Shown here piece after piece: positions 42,189 to 50,992 of a stretch of DNA of 64,000 bases; position 1 is the stretch's first letter; every line of letters begins with the position of its first letter. Source of the DNA: Urbifossiella limnaea (GTDB lineage Bacteria; Planctomycetota; Planctomycetia; Gemmatales; Gemmataceae). Location of the stretch: assembly GCF_007747215.1 (NCBI RefSeq), contig NZ_CP036273.1:4324322-4388321 (forward strand), written 5' to 3'. The position numbers and the translations under genes were made by a program. The notes beneath the pieces were generated by a model, which was not told where the DNA came from, searched no databases, and saw only the letters and a program-made list of their open reading frames with translations.

Positions 42189-43466
42189 TCACTTCTTCGC
42201 CGGAGGCCCAGGGTCGTACGCCGGGATCGGGTGCTTCGCCTCCCACTCGGCCCACTTCCGCTGCGCCCGGTCGCGGTCCTCATCGGCCATGAATGCGTAC
42301 GTCGGGTACGGGTTCTGGACCGGGTTCAGGTTCGCCCCGGGGGCCGTCTGGAACCCGTACTCGTGCAGGTTCTGACCCGTCTCGGCGATCAGCAGCGCCA
42401 GTGCCACGTCGCGCAGCTGGCAGTTCGCCTGGATCGGTTGGCCGTTGGGGTTCTGCCCCAGATACACCGCCCCGACCAGCGTCTCGTTCTTCAACTGGGC
42501 CTTCAGGAACGGGTGCTCGGCCTTCTTGTTCCGCTGCACCAGGAACGTCAACGACTGCCCGCGGGACATGCCCTGCACGCCGTCGGCCGTCGCCGCCCGC
42601 CGCAGGATCGGGGTCATGTCCCTCACCTGACTGAGGTTCGGGTACGTGTTCACCAACTGACTCAAATCCTCCGGGCTGCTGCGGGTGTCGACCCACCGCA
42701 GCAACAGCTTCTTGTAGGCCTCGCCGTGCGCGTGGCCGGTCGGGTTCGTAGCGACCTGCAACGACTGAGGCTTCTGCGCCAGCATGGCTCCGTTGATGAA
42801 CGTGAACGGCCCCGCCCGCGGGATGTCCGCCGAGGGGATCACCGTCTCGCCGAACAGCACGGTGGCGATGTCGGCGAGCGTCGGCTGCTTCGGCTGCGGG
42901 ATGGGGCCGAACCCAACGCGGCCGAAGGCGTTCGGCTGCTCCGCCAGGTACACCGCCAGCCGCCGGTTGCCGACGGCGATGCCGCCCTCCCGCTTCGACC
43001 CGGCGACGGCCGTCAGCACTTCGCGGTTTTCGGGCGCCTTCATCAGCTCGGCGAAGAGCGCCCGGCTCGGGCGGTCATTACCGACCTGCTCGCGGAACTG
43101 GTCCCAGCCCGGCAGGTCGTGAGTTTTCTTGCCGTCGGCGTCGGCGACGAAGGCGTCGATGCGGAGCTGCAGGTCGGCGGCTTCGGCCCGCGGCAAGAGG
43201 CGCGCGGCGCGGGCGCGGACTTCGTAGTCCGGCGACCCGGCCACGGCTTCTAGTAGCGCCGGGCGGGCGGCGCGTCCGAGCTTGGCGAGTTCGGCCGAAG
43301 CCTCCTCGCGGGCCTGGTACGACGGGCTGCCGAGTTGCCGGACCAGCAGCCGGGCCTTCGCCAGTTGCTCGGCCGGAATGTCGACCGCGGGCGCGGGCTC
43401 GTCGGCGCGGCCGGTCCCCACGACCGCCGCGCCCGCCACCACCAGCACCGCCCACAGCCGAGGCAT
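42189..43466 (-). CDS. exported HEAT-like repeat protein, paralogue 2
   Basis: 425 residues from ATG 43466 (the frame is open far upstream, but that part lies over the paralogue gene). Signal peptide (1-21), then two HEAT-type helices (ARLLVRQLGSPSYQAREEAS, KLGRAARPALLEAVAGS, YEVRARAARLLPRAEAADLQ). The block KKTHDLPGWDQFREQVGND matches KFEHDLPGWGEFLQVTAG of the upstream paralogue, and the C-terminus shares QLRDVALALLIAETGQNLHEYGF with QLRDIALASAILLTEQDPTEYGY. No enzyme motif. It follows its paralogue after 17 bases, so both probably arose by tandem duplication and are co-expressed. Confidence 0.75.
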   Translation of the reverse strand: MPRLWAVLVVAGAAVVGTGRADEPAPAVDIPAEQLAKARLLVRQLGSPSYQAREEASAELAKLGRAARPALLEAVAGSPDYEVRARAARLLPRAEAADLQLRIDAFVADADGKKTHDLPGWDQFREQVGNDRPSRALFAELMKAPENREVLTAVAGSKREGGIAVGNRRLAVYLAEQPNAFGRVGFGPIPQPKQPTLADIATVLFGETVIPSADIPRAGPFTFINGAMLAQKPQSLQVATNPTGHAHGEAYKKLLLRWVDTRSSPEDLSQLVNTYPNLSQVRDMTPILRRAATADGVQGMSRGQSLTFLVQRNKKAEHPFLKAQLKNETLVGAVYLGQNPNGQPIQANCQLRDVALALLIAETGQNLHEYGFQTAPGANLNPVQNPYPTYAFMADEDRDRAQRKWAEWEAKHPIPAYDPGPPAKK

Positions 43467-43483
43467 GGGAAACTCCGGGAGTG

Positions 43484-44698
43484 CTACCGAAGCTGACCGA
43501 AGTCGGGGTTCGCCGCCCGCCACGTCGTCCACTTCGCGAACGCCGCCGCCCGCCGGTCCGCGGGGAGCGTCCACAGCGTGTAATTGTAGCGGGCCGTCCG
43601 CTGCGGGTTGTTCGACAGCTCGTACCCGTACTCGGTCGGGTCTTGCTCCGTCAGCAGGATGGCTGAGGCGAGGGCGATGTCGCGCAGTTGAACCACCTTC
43701 GTGGCTGCCTGGGGTGGGACCGGGGCGGCGAGCGGCGCCGCTACCACGACCCCGACCGAGCGCACGACCGACTCGTCCTTGAACGTCGCTTCCAGCGCCG
43801 GCAGGAACTTCGGGTTGCCGGACTTGGCGACGTGCATGGCCGCCTGCGCCTTGTTGAGCGCGGTGACGCCTGCCGTCTGCAGCATCCGGGCGCCCAGGTC
43901 GGCGACCTCTGGCAGTTCCAGCGCCGTACCCACCGACAGCGCCTGCATCATGACCGTTGCGTCGTCGCGGCTGGCGACCCACTTGCCGGCGATGGTGCGG
44001 TACACCCGGGCCTCGCGGCCGCCGCCGTTCACCGCCGTGGCGAACCCGGGCATGGTGAACACGATCACGCTGCTCGTGGTCCGCGGGATGTGCTTCGAGG
44101 GGATCCGCGACTCGGCCAGCATCAGCGCCAGCAGTTCGACCACGGGCGGCTCCTGCACCTGGCCGGTGCGCGTGCCGGTGAGTCGCCGCTGGTAAATCTC
44201 CTGCTTCCGGGCGGCGATGCGGGCGCCGAGGTCTTGCGGCGCCAGGTCGGTCATCACCAACTCGCGGCCCACGGGATTGCTGACGATCTCGGCGAACACC
44301 GTCCGCGCCGCGGGGCCGCACCCGGCGGTGACCTGCAGGAACTCGCCCCAGCCCGGCAAGTCGTGCTCAAACTTTCCGGCCTCGTCGGCGACGAACACCG
44401 CGAGCCGGGCCTGAACGTCGTCGGCGCGGGCGCGCGGGTAGAGCGCCTGGCAGCGGGCGCGGACCTCGGCGCTGGCGTGCTTTGTGATCCCCTCGGCCAG
44501 CGCCGGCACGGCCCGGCGGCCCATCGCCGACAGTTCTTCTTGTGCCTTCTCGCGGTCGTCGAACCGCGGGCTGCCGAGCTTTTCGACGAGAGCCGCGGCC
44601 CGGGCCTGCTCGGCCGGCGGCACCGCGAGGTGCTTGGGGTCCGGATCGACCGGCGGGGCGGCGGGTGCGATGGCTGCGGTGAGGACGAGCCCGAGCAT
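43484..44698 (-). CDS. exported HEAT-like repeat protein, paralogue 1
   Basis: 404 residues from ATG 44698, with a signal peptide (MLGLVLTAAIAPAAPP). N-terminal HEAT-like helices (ALVEKLGSPRFDDREKAQEE, AMGRRAVPALAEGITKHA, EVRARCQALYPRARADDVQA) precede the shared HDLPGWGEF block and the C-terminal QLRDIALASAILLTEQDPTEY block also found in paralogue 2. Between them are helical and Gly-rich segments (FTMPGFATAVNGGGREARVY, AMHVAKSGNPKFLPALEATF). I see no active site; HEAT-like exported proteins often bind peptides or cofactors. 109 bases downstream of hpnE on the same strand. Confidence 0.75.
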   Translation of the reverse strand: MLGLVLTAAIAPAAPPVDPDPKHLAVPPAEQARAAALVEKLGSPRFDDREKAQEELSAMGRRAVPALAEGITKHASAEVRARCQALYPRARADDVQARLAVFVADEAGKFEHDLPGWGEFLQVTAGCGPAARTVFAEIVSNPVGRELVMTDLAPQDLGARIAARKQEIYQRRLTGTRTGQVQEPPVVELLALMLAESRIPSKHIPRTTSSVIVFTMPGFATAVNGGGREARVYRTIAGKWVASRDDATVMMQALSVGTALELPEVADLGARMLQTAGVTALNKAQAAMHVAKSGNPKFLPALEATFKDESVVRSVGVVVAAPLAAPVPPQAATKVVQLRDIALASAILLTEQDPTEYGYELSNNPQRTARYNYTLWTLPADRRAAAFAKWTTWRAANPDFGQLR

Positions 44699-44807
44699 GA
44701 GTGGAGCCCCGGGGGAGGCGTACCGGTCGTACCTATTGTGACGCGCCGGCCCGCGGAGTTCCAGTGTCCTGTCGTCGTCATCGGCGCGGGCGTGGGAAAA
44801 ACTTGCG

Positions 44808-46187
44808 TCAGCCGCCGAGATCGGGCCGTAGCAGCCGCTCGGGGCGCCCGGCCCGCGCCAGAATCGCCTCCGCGGCGAGATACCCGCTGCGGACGGCACC
44901 CTCCATCGTGGCCGGCCAGCCGGTGTCGGTCCAGTCGCCGGCCAGGGCGAGGTTCGGCACCGGTGTCGCCTGCGGCGGGCGCAACCGATCCACGCCGGGC
45001 ACGGCGCTGAACGTCGCGGTGTGCTCCGTCACCACCTTCGAGCGCAGCAGCGTCGCCCGGGCCACCGAGGGGAACACGCGGGCGAGTTCCTCGCCGATTC
45101 GCGTCTGAATCTCGTCGCGGCCGAGCCCCTTGAGAGGCCGGGCGGCGCTCACCACGACTTGCAGGTAGAACTCGCCGGGAGCCACTTCGCCGCGGGAAAA
45201 CACCCACTGGCCGAGGCAATCGACCAGCACCGCGTGCGGTAAGTCGAGCGGCGGCCGGTCGTACCACAGGTGCACGCTCGTGATCGGCGACGGGGCCAGT
45301 TCCTTCGCCCCGGCGAAGAACGGGTCGGCGGCCAGTTCCGGCGGCAGCAGGTCGGGCACGCGGTCGAACGGGGCGGCGAGCACGAACCAGTCGGCTTCGC
45401 GGCGCGAGCCGTCGCGCAGCTCGACGCCCGACACGGCCCCTGTCAGCCGCTTCACGCCACAGTTCTCCACCACCTCGACGCCGTATCGGTCGAGCCACGC
45501 CCGCAGTTCCGCGTCGTAGAACCGGCCGAGCGGCACCGCCGGGACGTGGACGGTGAAGCCGTCGCGGTGGCGGACGAACCCGTCGCGGAACACCTTGCGG
45601 GCGTACCGCAGGCCGACGCGGTCCACAGTCTCGTTCAGGGCGCTGACCAGCACCACGCCCCAGAAGCGGTCGATGGTGCGATCCGTCTGCCGGTGCGCCA
45701 GGAGCCACTCGCGCAGTGGCGGGTCGGCGTCCGGCCGTTCGCTCAGCAGCGCCAGCAGCCCCCACGCCACGCGCAGCTTCTCGACCGGCGTGAGGTAGTG
45801 CGCCCCGAGCAGAGCCCGCCCGAGGTGGAACGGCGCCGGCCACGGGTCGGCCTTGAACACGCTCCGCCGCCTGTCCGGCGTGACGAACGTGAGCCGCGGC
45901 TGCGGGGCGAGGAGGTGTTCGACGCCGATCGTGCGGCAGAAGTGCGTGAAGTTGGTGCAGCAGCCCATGCTGACGTGCTGGCAGGCGTCGACGAGTTGGC
46001 CCGTGGCGGGGTCGGTGAACGACCCGGCGCGGCCGCCGAGCCGCGGTCGCGCTTCGAGGACCGTGACGCGGAAGCCGCGGGGCGCAAGCCCGACCGCCGC
46101 CGCCAGCCCCGCCAGCCCGCCGCCGACCACAATCACACGCTCCAAGTCACACTCCGACGCCGCGGTTGGGCTACCGTTTTGCTCCAT
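44808..46187 (-). CDS. hpnE: hydroxysqualene dehydroxylase (HpnE-type FAD amine-oxidase-fold protein)
   Basis: 459 residues from ATG 46187. The FAD-binding start is VIVVGGGLAGLAAAVGLA followed by VTVLEARPRLGGRAGSF, a strong HpnE/phytoene-desaturase-like signature. Later blocks VDACQHVSMGCCTNFTHFCR, TSVHLWYDRPPLDLPHAVLV and the C-terminal NLALAGDWTDTGWPATMEGA are typical of HpnE, which reduces hydroxysqualene to squalene with FAD. This serves squalene/hopanoid or sterol synthesis. hpnC and hpnD are not adjacent in this window. Divergent from glgA (43 bases), followed by two exported HEAT-like proteins. Confidence 0.85.
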   Translation of the reverse strand: MEQNGSPTAASECDLERVIVVGGGLAGLAAAVGLAPRGFRVTVLEARPRLGGRAGSFTDPATGQLVDACQHVSMGCCTNFTHFCRTIGVEHLLAPQPRLTFVTPDRRRSVFKADPWPAPFHLGRALLGAHYLTPVEKLRVAWGLLALLSERPDADPPLREWLLAHRQTDRTIDRFWGVVLVSALNETVDRVGLRYARKVFRDGFVRHRDGFTVHVPAVPLGRFYDAELRAWLDRYGVEVVENCGVKRLTGAVSGVELRDGSRREADWFVLAAPFDRVPDLLPPELAADPFFAGAKELAPSPITSVHLWYDRPPLDLPHAVLVDCLGQWVFSRGEVAPGEFYLQVVVSAARPLKGLGRDEIQTRIGEELARVFPSVARATLLRSKVVTEHTATFSAVPGVDRLRPPQATPVPNLALAGDWTDTGWPATMEGAVRSGYLAAEAILARAGRPERLLRPDLGG

Positions 46188-46230
46188 CCTACGTATAGTT
46201 CGGGTGGTTCGCTCCAGCGGGGAGACAGCC

Positions 46231-47739
46231 GTGGGTGGGTTGCGGATTCTCGTCGCGTCGTCCGAGGTGGCCGGGCTCGCCAAAACGGGCGGCCTCGCCG
46301 ACGTGGCTGCGTCCCTTCCACGGGCACTGGCGGGCCGCGGGCATCAGGTCGCCGTCGTCATGCCGTACTACGCGGCCGTCCGCCGCACCGGCACGCCGGT
46401 CGAAAAGACCGGCATCGCCCTCCCCGTCCCCCTCGGCGGTCGCACCCTGGCCTGCCGGCTGCTGCGCACCCGGCTGCCGAACTCGGACGTACCCGTCTAC
46501 CTGGTCGAGCACCCCCCGTTCTTCGAGCGCGACGACGGGCCCGGCCGCGGCCTGTACCAGCAAGGGATGCCCGGCGGCTACAAGGCCGACTACCCGGACA
46601 ACGCCGAGCGGTTCACGTTCTTCAGCCGGGCCGTCCTCGAAGCCGTGCCGTTCCTCGGGTTCACACCCGACGTCATCCACGCCAACGACTGGCAGACCGG
46701 CCTCGTGCCCGTGTTCCTCAACGAGGCCTACCGCACGAAGCCCGCCTACAAGCACGTCCGCTCGCTGTTCACGATCCACAACATCGCCTATCAGGGCACG
46801 TTCGGGCCCGAGGTGATGAAGCTCACGGGCCTGCCCGGGTGGCTGCTCAACCCCGGACAGTTGGAGTTCCACGGCTACCTGAACTTCCTCAAGGCCGGCA
46901 TTGTGTTCGCCGACGCGGTGAACACCGTGAGCCCGACCTACGCCCGCGAGATCACCACGCCCGACTTCGGCTGCGGGCTCGACGGGCTTCTCCGCGGCGT
47001 GAGTGGCAAGTTGAGCGGCATCGTTAACGGCTGCGACTACGCCGACTGGGACCCGGCCAACGACCGGCACATCGCGGCGAAGTACACCGCCGACACGGTG
47101 ACCGCCGGGAAGGCGGCCTGCAAGGCGGACCTGCAGAAGCGGTTCAACTTGCCGCAGAAACCCGACGTGCCGGTACTCGGCATGGTCGCCCGACTCGTGA
47201 GTCAGAAGGGCGTCGATTTGGTGCTGAGTGCCGCGCCCGGGTTCCTCGACCTGGGCTGCCAGCTCGTATTCCTCGGCGACGGCGACCCGGAGTACCACGA
47301 CGAGTTGAACGACTTCAAGGCACGCCACCCGGACAAGGTCGGCGTCTTCCTCGGCTTCAACGAGGGGCTGGCGCACGCGGTGGAGGCGGGCTCCGACTTG
47401 TTCCTCATGCCGAGCCGCTACGAGCCGTGCGGGCTGAACCAGCTGTACAGCCTCCGCTACGGCACGGCGCCGGTGGTCCGCGCGACCGGGGGCCTGGCCG
47501 ACACCGTCGTCAACGCCACGGAGGAGCACCTGAAAGCCGGCACGGCGACGGGCTTCTCGTTCGGCGAGTTCTCCGCACGGGCACTGTACGAAACGGTGAA
47601 GTGGGCGCTGTCGCTGTACCGGACGCGGCCGGCGGACTTCGCGCAGGTGGTGCGGACGGCGATGGCTCAGGACTGGGGCTGGGACCGCAGTGCGGCCGAG
47701 TACGAGGCGCTGTACCGTAAGGTGAGCCGGGTGGGGTGA
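46231..47739 (+). CDS. glgA: glycogen (starch) synthase, ADP-glucose type
   Basis: 502 residues from GTG 46231, with GGGGAGA six bases upstream; the open frame further left overlaps hpnE. It is a GT5 retaining transferase adding glucose from ADP-glucose to glycogen. Diagnostic are VAGLAKTGGLADVAASLPRA (the K-x-G-G-L donor-binding loop), VIHANDWQTGLVPVFL, TIHNIAYQGTFGPEVMKL, LGMVARLVSQKGVDLVL, and the C-terminal EPCGLNQLYSLRYGTAPVVR with the catalytic Glu. Length is a little above the E. coli enzyme. No other glg gene is present here. Confidence 0.96.
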   Translation: MGGLRILVASSEVAGLAKTGGLADVAASLPRALAGRGHQVAVVMPYYAAVRRTGTPVEKTGIALPVPLGGRTLACRLLRTRLPNSDVPVYLVEHPPFFERDDGPGRGLYQQGMPGGYKADYPDNAERFTFFSRAVLEAVPFLGFTPDVIHANDWQTGLVPVFLNEAYRTKPAYKHVRSLFTIHNIAYQGTFGPEVMKLTGLPGWLLNPGQLEFHGYLNFLKAGIVFADAVNTVSPTYAREITTPDFGCGLDGLLRGVSGKLSGIVNGCDYADWDPANDRHIAAKYTADTVTAGKAACKADLQKRFNLPQKPDVPVLGMVARLVSQKGVDLVLSAAPGFLDLGCQLVFLGDGDPEYHDELNDFKARHPDKVGVFLGFNEGLAHAVEAGSDLFLMPSRYEPCGLNQLYSLRYGTAPVVRATGGLADTVVNATEEHLKAGTATGFSFGEFSARALYETVKWALSLYRTRPADFAQVVRTAMAQDWGWDRSAAEYEALYRKVSRVG

Positions 47740-47750
47740 CGCGTCCGGGA

Positions 47751-49301
47751 TCACGACAGGAGTCCGCTCGCGCGTAACGCCGCCGTTACCGCACCGACGG
47801 CGTCCGCGTCGCCGTCGGTCGTCACGGCCAGGGTGTCCGCCCCCCCGATTTCCCACTCACCGAGTTGCTTCAAGTACGTCTGCCACGTCGCGTCAGATGC
47901 GTCTCCCGTCCGGGCCGCGAGTCGTTCCCGCACCGTCTCCGGCCGCGCCTCACACACAACGCCCAGTACCGGCACCCGCCACGTGCGCGCGAGTTCGACC
48001 ACCGCCCGCCGGCGGGCCGCGGCGCGGAACGTGGCGTCCAGCAGTACCCGCTTCCCCTCGAAGAGCAGCGCGTCGGCCCGCTTCAGACACTCGGCATAAG
48101 TCCGCTCCGTGTGCGCGGGGTCGTACAGTCCTGCGCCGCCGCGTTCGGTCTCGCGCAGGCCCGAGAGTTCCTTCCGGACCACGTCCGCGCGAATCACCTC
48201 GAACCCGGCTGCCGCCGCGACCCGCCTTGCGAGGTGGCTCTTGCCCGTTCCCGACAGCCCGCCGACGAAGAGCAGGGCCGGGCGGCTGGCGGGTTCGTCC
48301 AGCACGCCGAGCGCGAGGAGCCAGTGGCCGCGCGCCCGCGCCGCCGCCGCGACCCGGTCGGCGGCCGGAACCTCCGGCTCGGCCCACTCCATGCCCTCCA
48401 CTTTCGCCCGTACGACCGCCCGGTACGCGACGTAGAACGGCAGCACGGCCGCAAGCTCGCGGTCGCCCGACGCGCGGACGTAGGCGCGCTCCAGGTCGGC
48501 CGCCAGGTCGGGCCGGTGGTGGAAGCGGAAGTCCATGAGAAGAAACGCCAGGTCGGCGGCCGGGTCGGCGTGGCGGAAGCGGGAACTGAACTCGATACAG
48601 TCGATGGCGAACGGCCGGCCGTCGGGGTGGGAGTAGACGTGATCGAGGTGCAGGTCGCCGTGCGTGTCCCGCGGTATACCGCGGGCAGCCCGCGCGTCGA
48701 TCAGCGGACGCAGCCGGTCGAGCCACCCGTCGGTCTGCTCGCGGAGGCGGGTAAAGACTGCCGGGCTGACCGTGCCTCCGACGTGGGCCACAGTTTGGGC
48801 GAAGTTGTCGCGGGCGTTCGCGGCGACGACCTCGAACCGGCCGCCGACCGCGACCTCCGGCCCGCCCGCGGCGGTGCGGTGGAAGTCGGCCAGGAACGCG
48901 GCCAGGCGTTCCACGTCCGCCGGCCCGACTTCGTCGCGGCGCAGTCGGTCGAGGAGCGATGTTCCCTCCGGCAGCCGGACCATCTTCACCGCCCACTCGA
49001 CGGGTTCGCCGTCGCCTTCGACGCGGAGCCGGCCGCCGGCCGCGGTCACAGGCACCACACCGAGGTAGACGTGCGGCGCGAGCCGGCGGTTGAGGCGGAC
49101 CTCCTCCTCGCAGAAGTGCCGCCGCCGGTCCGGGGTGGAAAAGTCGAGGAAGCCGAAGTTCACCGGCTTCTTCACCTTATAGACGAATTCACCCGCAAGG
49201 AATACGGCGGAAATGTGCGTCTGCCGCACCTCGACGCAGTCGGGCGGCTCGGGGTAGGCTGCCGGGTCGGCAAGGCCGACGAGGAGGTCGGCTAGGGTCA
49301 T
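47751..49301 (-). CDS. fusion of aminoglycoside-phosphotransferase-like kinase and P-loop kinase
   Basis: 516 residues, two enzymes in one chain. Residues 1-330 are an APH-like kinase: catalytic loop HGDLHLDH (214-221) and Asp234 in FAIDCIEFSSRF, with the N-lobe beginning FVYKVKKPVNFGFLDF. Residues 340-516 are a P-loop kinase with Walker A GGLSGTGKS (347-355) and an AAA/zeta-toxin-like order. Such two-domain proteins are widespread in bacteria, with substrate unknown; it is not a proven resistance gene. It is convergent with glgA, stops 11 bases apart, and the tRNA-Ser gene lies 64 bases beyond its start. Confidence 0.85.
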   Translation of the reverse strand: MTLADLLVGLADPAAYPEPPDCVEVRQTHISAVFLAGEFVYKVKKPVNFGFLDFSTPDRRRHFCEEEVRLNRRLAPHVYLGVVPVTAAGGRLRVEGDGEPVEWAVKMVRLPEGTSLLDRLRRDEVGPADVERLAAFLADFHRTAAGGPEVAVGGRFEVVAANARDNFAQTVAHVGGTVSPAVFTRLREQTDGWLDRLRPLIDARAARGIPRDTHGDLHLDHVYSHPDGRPFAIDCIEFSSRFRHADPAADLAFLLMDFRFHHRPDLAADLERAYVRASGDRELAAVLPFYVAYRAVVRAKVEGMEWAEPEVPAADRVAAAARARGHWLLALGVLDEPASRPALLFVGGLSGTGKSHLARRVAAAAGFEVIRADVVRKELSGLRETERGGAGLYDPAHTERTYAECLKRADALLFEGKRVLLDATFRAAARRRAVVELARTWRVPVLGVVCEARPETVRERLAARTGDASDATWQTYLKQLGEWEIGGADTLAVTTDGDADAVGAVTAALRASGLLS

Positions 49302-49365
49302 CGGCAGGAACCCGCCCGTGGCGACTGTACGGCCCGCGCTGCGGGTGCTAAACTAGTGGTGCCAC

Positions 49366-49452
49366 GGAGAGGTGGCAGAGTGGTTGAATGCGTCAGTCTC
49401 GAAAACTGATTTACCCGCAAGGGTAACGAGGGTTCGAATCCCTCCCTCTCCG
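49366..49452 (+). tRNA. tRNA-Ser (anticodon CGA)
   Basis: 87 bases with a seven-pair acceptor stem (GGAGAGG with CCTCTCC), anticodon stem TCAGT/ACTGA around CTCGAAA giving anticodon CGA, a long serine-type variable arm (TTTACCCGCAAGGGTAAC) and a T-arm GAGGG TTCGAAT CCCTC. The discriminator is G. No CCA is encoded. A tyrosine recombinase gene starts 132 bases downstream, so the 3' end is a likely integration site. Confidence 0.95.
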
Positions 49453-49480
49453 CTTTCATGTCCGTGTGCTGACGGGCTCG

Positions 49481-49572
49481 TGACGCAAAGGCTTTATAAG
49501 CAACATCCTGCGTCACGGCTCCCCCGACGATCTCCCCCGCCTGGTGCACGTTTGGTGCACAAAGCGTGCACC
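49481..49572. promoter_or_regulatory. inverted repeats in the integrase leader
   Basis: TGACGCA (49481-49487) and TGCGTCA (49509-49515) flank the AT-rich GCTTTATAAGC, which could be a -10 region. Further on, GGTGCACG (49543), GGTGCAC (49554) and GCGTGCACC (49564-49572) form nested inverted and direct repeats ending just before the integrase ribosome-binding site. They look like operator or recombinase arm sites. Confidence 0.5.
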
Positions 49573-49584
49573 GGGGGGAGTTCC

Positions 49585-50916
49585 GTGCCGCCGAAAAAGT
49601 CCCAACCCTCTCCGCGGTTCCGCGTCGGCAAGGTCAGTGTGTACGAGCACCACGGGGCGTGGTGGGTGTACTACCGCGACGACACCGGGCCGCACCGCAA
49701 GAAGGTCGCCGCCACCCGCGACCAGGCCGAACAGGTGGCCGCCCGGGTCAACTCGCAGCTCGCCAGCAACGAACCGACCCTGCTGACGTTCACGCCGATC
49801 GCTGTGGCCGAGCTGCGCAAGCAGTTCCTCGACTACCACGAACACGTCCTGCACTCCTCGGTCGGCACGCTCAAGCGTTACCGTTCCGCCACCCAGCATC
49901 TCGACGACTTCGTCCGCACCCTGCCTAAGCCGCCGCACGCCCACGACCTCAAGGTGGAGGCGTTCGCCGCCTACCTGCGGCGGGTCGAGGTCGCCCCGAA
50001 CGGCCACCAGAACACTGCGAAGCGAAAGCTGCTCACGAAGGGCGTGCAATACGTCCTGGAGACGTGCCGGACGATGTTCACGTACGCGGTGAAACGCCGC
50101 CACCTACCGCCCTACGCCGGAAATCCGTTCTCCGAGCTGCCCCTCGACAAAATGCGGATCGAGGACGCCAAGCCGATCTTCGTCTTCACCGCCGACACCG
50201 AGATGAAGTTCTTGGCGGCGTGTTCGGCGTGGGCGTTCCCGATCAACTTCACGCTCGCCAAGACGGGGCTGCGGGTCGGCGAACTGGTCCACCTGCTGAT
50301 CGAGGATGTGGACTTGGCCGGCGGATGGTTGCACGTCCACAACAAGGTCGAGCTGGGGTGGCGGGTGAAGACCGGCCAGGAGCGCACAGTCCCGCTCTTG
50401 GCCGAGATGGTGGCGGTGATCCGGGCGGTGATCGGCAAGCGAACCTGCGGCCCGGTGTTCTTGCGCGAGCGGCTGCGCGACCGGAAGCCGGTTGTTGTCG
50501 GCGACCGGCGCGAACTGGAGAAGGTGCTCCGCAACCGGCGGGCGGGCGAGGCCCGGCCGCTCACCAGGACCGAGGAGGCCGGGCTGGCGAAGAAGCTGTG
50601 GTGGGACGCCGGGGCGGTGAAGGCGGACAAGATCCGGCAGGTGTTCGGCCGGGTCACGGCCGCGATCGGGCACCCGGACTCGACCTGTCCGAAGTCGTGG
50701 CGTCACACGTTCGCTACCCTGCTCCAGGACGGGAACGTGGACCCGCTGATCCGCCAGCAGGTGATGGGCCACAAGCCGACGCTCAACGGCGGCCTGGGCA
50801 TGACCGCGAATTACACCCACACCCGGCCGGAGACCCGCAAGGAGCAGGTCGAACGGGCACTCCGGCGGTGGTCGGGGTCGCTGGCCTACGCTCTGGAACG
50901 CCTCGGCCCGGTGTGA
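49585..50916 (+). CDS. tyrosine recombinase/integrase
   Basis: 443 residues from GTG 49585, directly after a strong GGGGGGAG. The frame is open through the tRNA, but that part is not protein. Residues about 75-170 are the SAM-like core-binding domain (LRKQFLDYHEHVLHSSVGTL), and 195-420 the catalytic domain: Arg230 (KTGLRVGELVH), Lys370-Ser-Trp-Arg373-His374, His396 (QVMGHKP) and nucleophile Tyr410 (ANYTHT). The first His of the H-x-x-R box is Lys here. It probably moves an island into and out of the tRNA-Ser gene. A 14-base-pair hairpin follows. Confidence 0.9.
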   Translation: MPPKKSQPSPRFRVGKVSVYEHHGAWWVYYRDDTGPHRKKVAATRDQAEQVAARVNSQLASNEPTLLTFTPIAVAELRKQFLDYHEHVLHSSVGTLKRYRSATQHLDDFVRTLPKPPHAHDLKVEAFAAYLRRVEVAPNGHQNTAKRKLLTKGVQYVLETCRTMFTYAVKRRHLPPYAGNPFSELPLDKMRIEDAKPIFVFTADTEMKFLAACSAWAFPINFTLAKTGLRVGELVHLLIEDVDLAGGWLHVHNKVELGWRVKTGQERTVPLLAEMVAVIRAVIGKRTCGPVFLRERLRDRKPVVVGDRRELEKVLRNRRAGEARPLTRTEEAGLAKKLWWDAGAVKADKIRQVFGRVTAAIGHPDSTCPKSWRHTFATLLQDGNVDPLIRQQVMGHKPTLNGGLGMTANYTHTRPETRKEQVERALRRWSGSLAYALERLGPV

Positions 50917-50927
50917 AATCGTCTGGT

Positions 50928-50960
50928 CGTGGGCCGGGCGAGAGTTTCGCCCGGCCCACG
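50928..50960 (+). terminator. integrase terminator hairpin
   Basis: Perfect 14-base arms (CGTGGGCCGGGCGA and complement) around GAGTT, 12 bases after the integrase stop. Confidence 0.75.
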
Positions 50961-50992
50961 GTCACCTCCCGTCGACTCGATCCGCATCGAAG

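Noticed and set aside
47751-49301. Aminoglycoside resistance gene
   Set aside because: The APH-like domain is fused to a P-loop kinase as in many housekeeping-type proteins; nothing in the context points to resistance.
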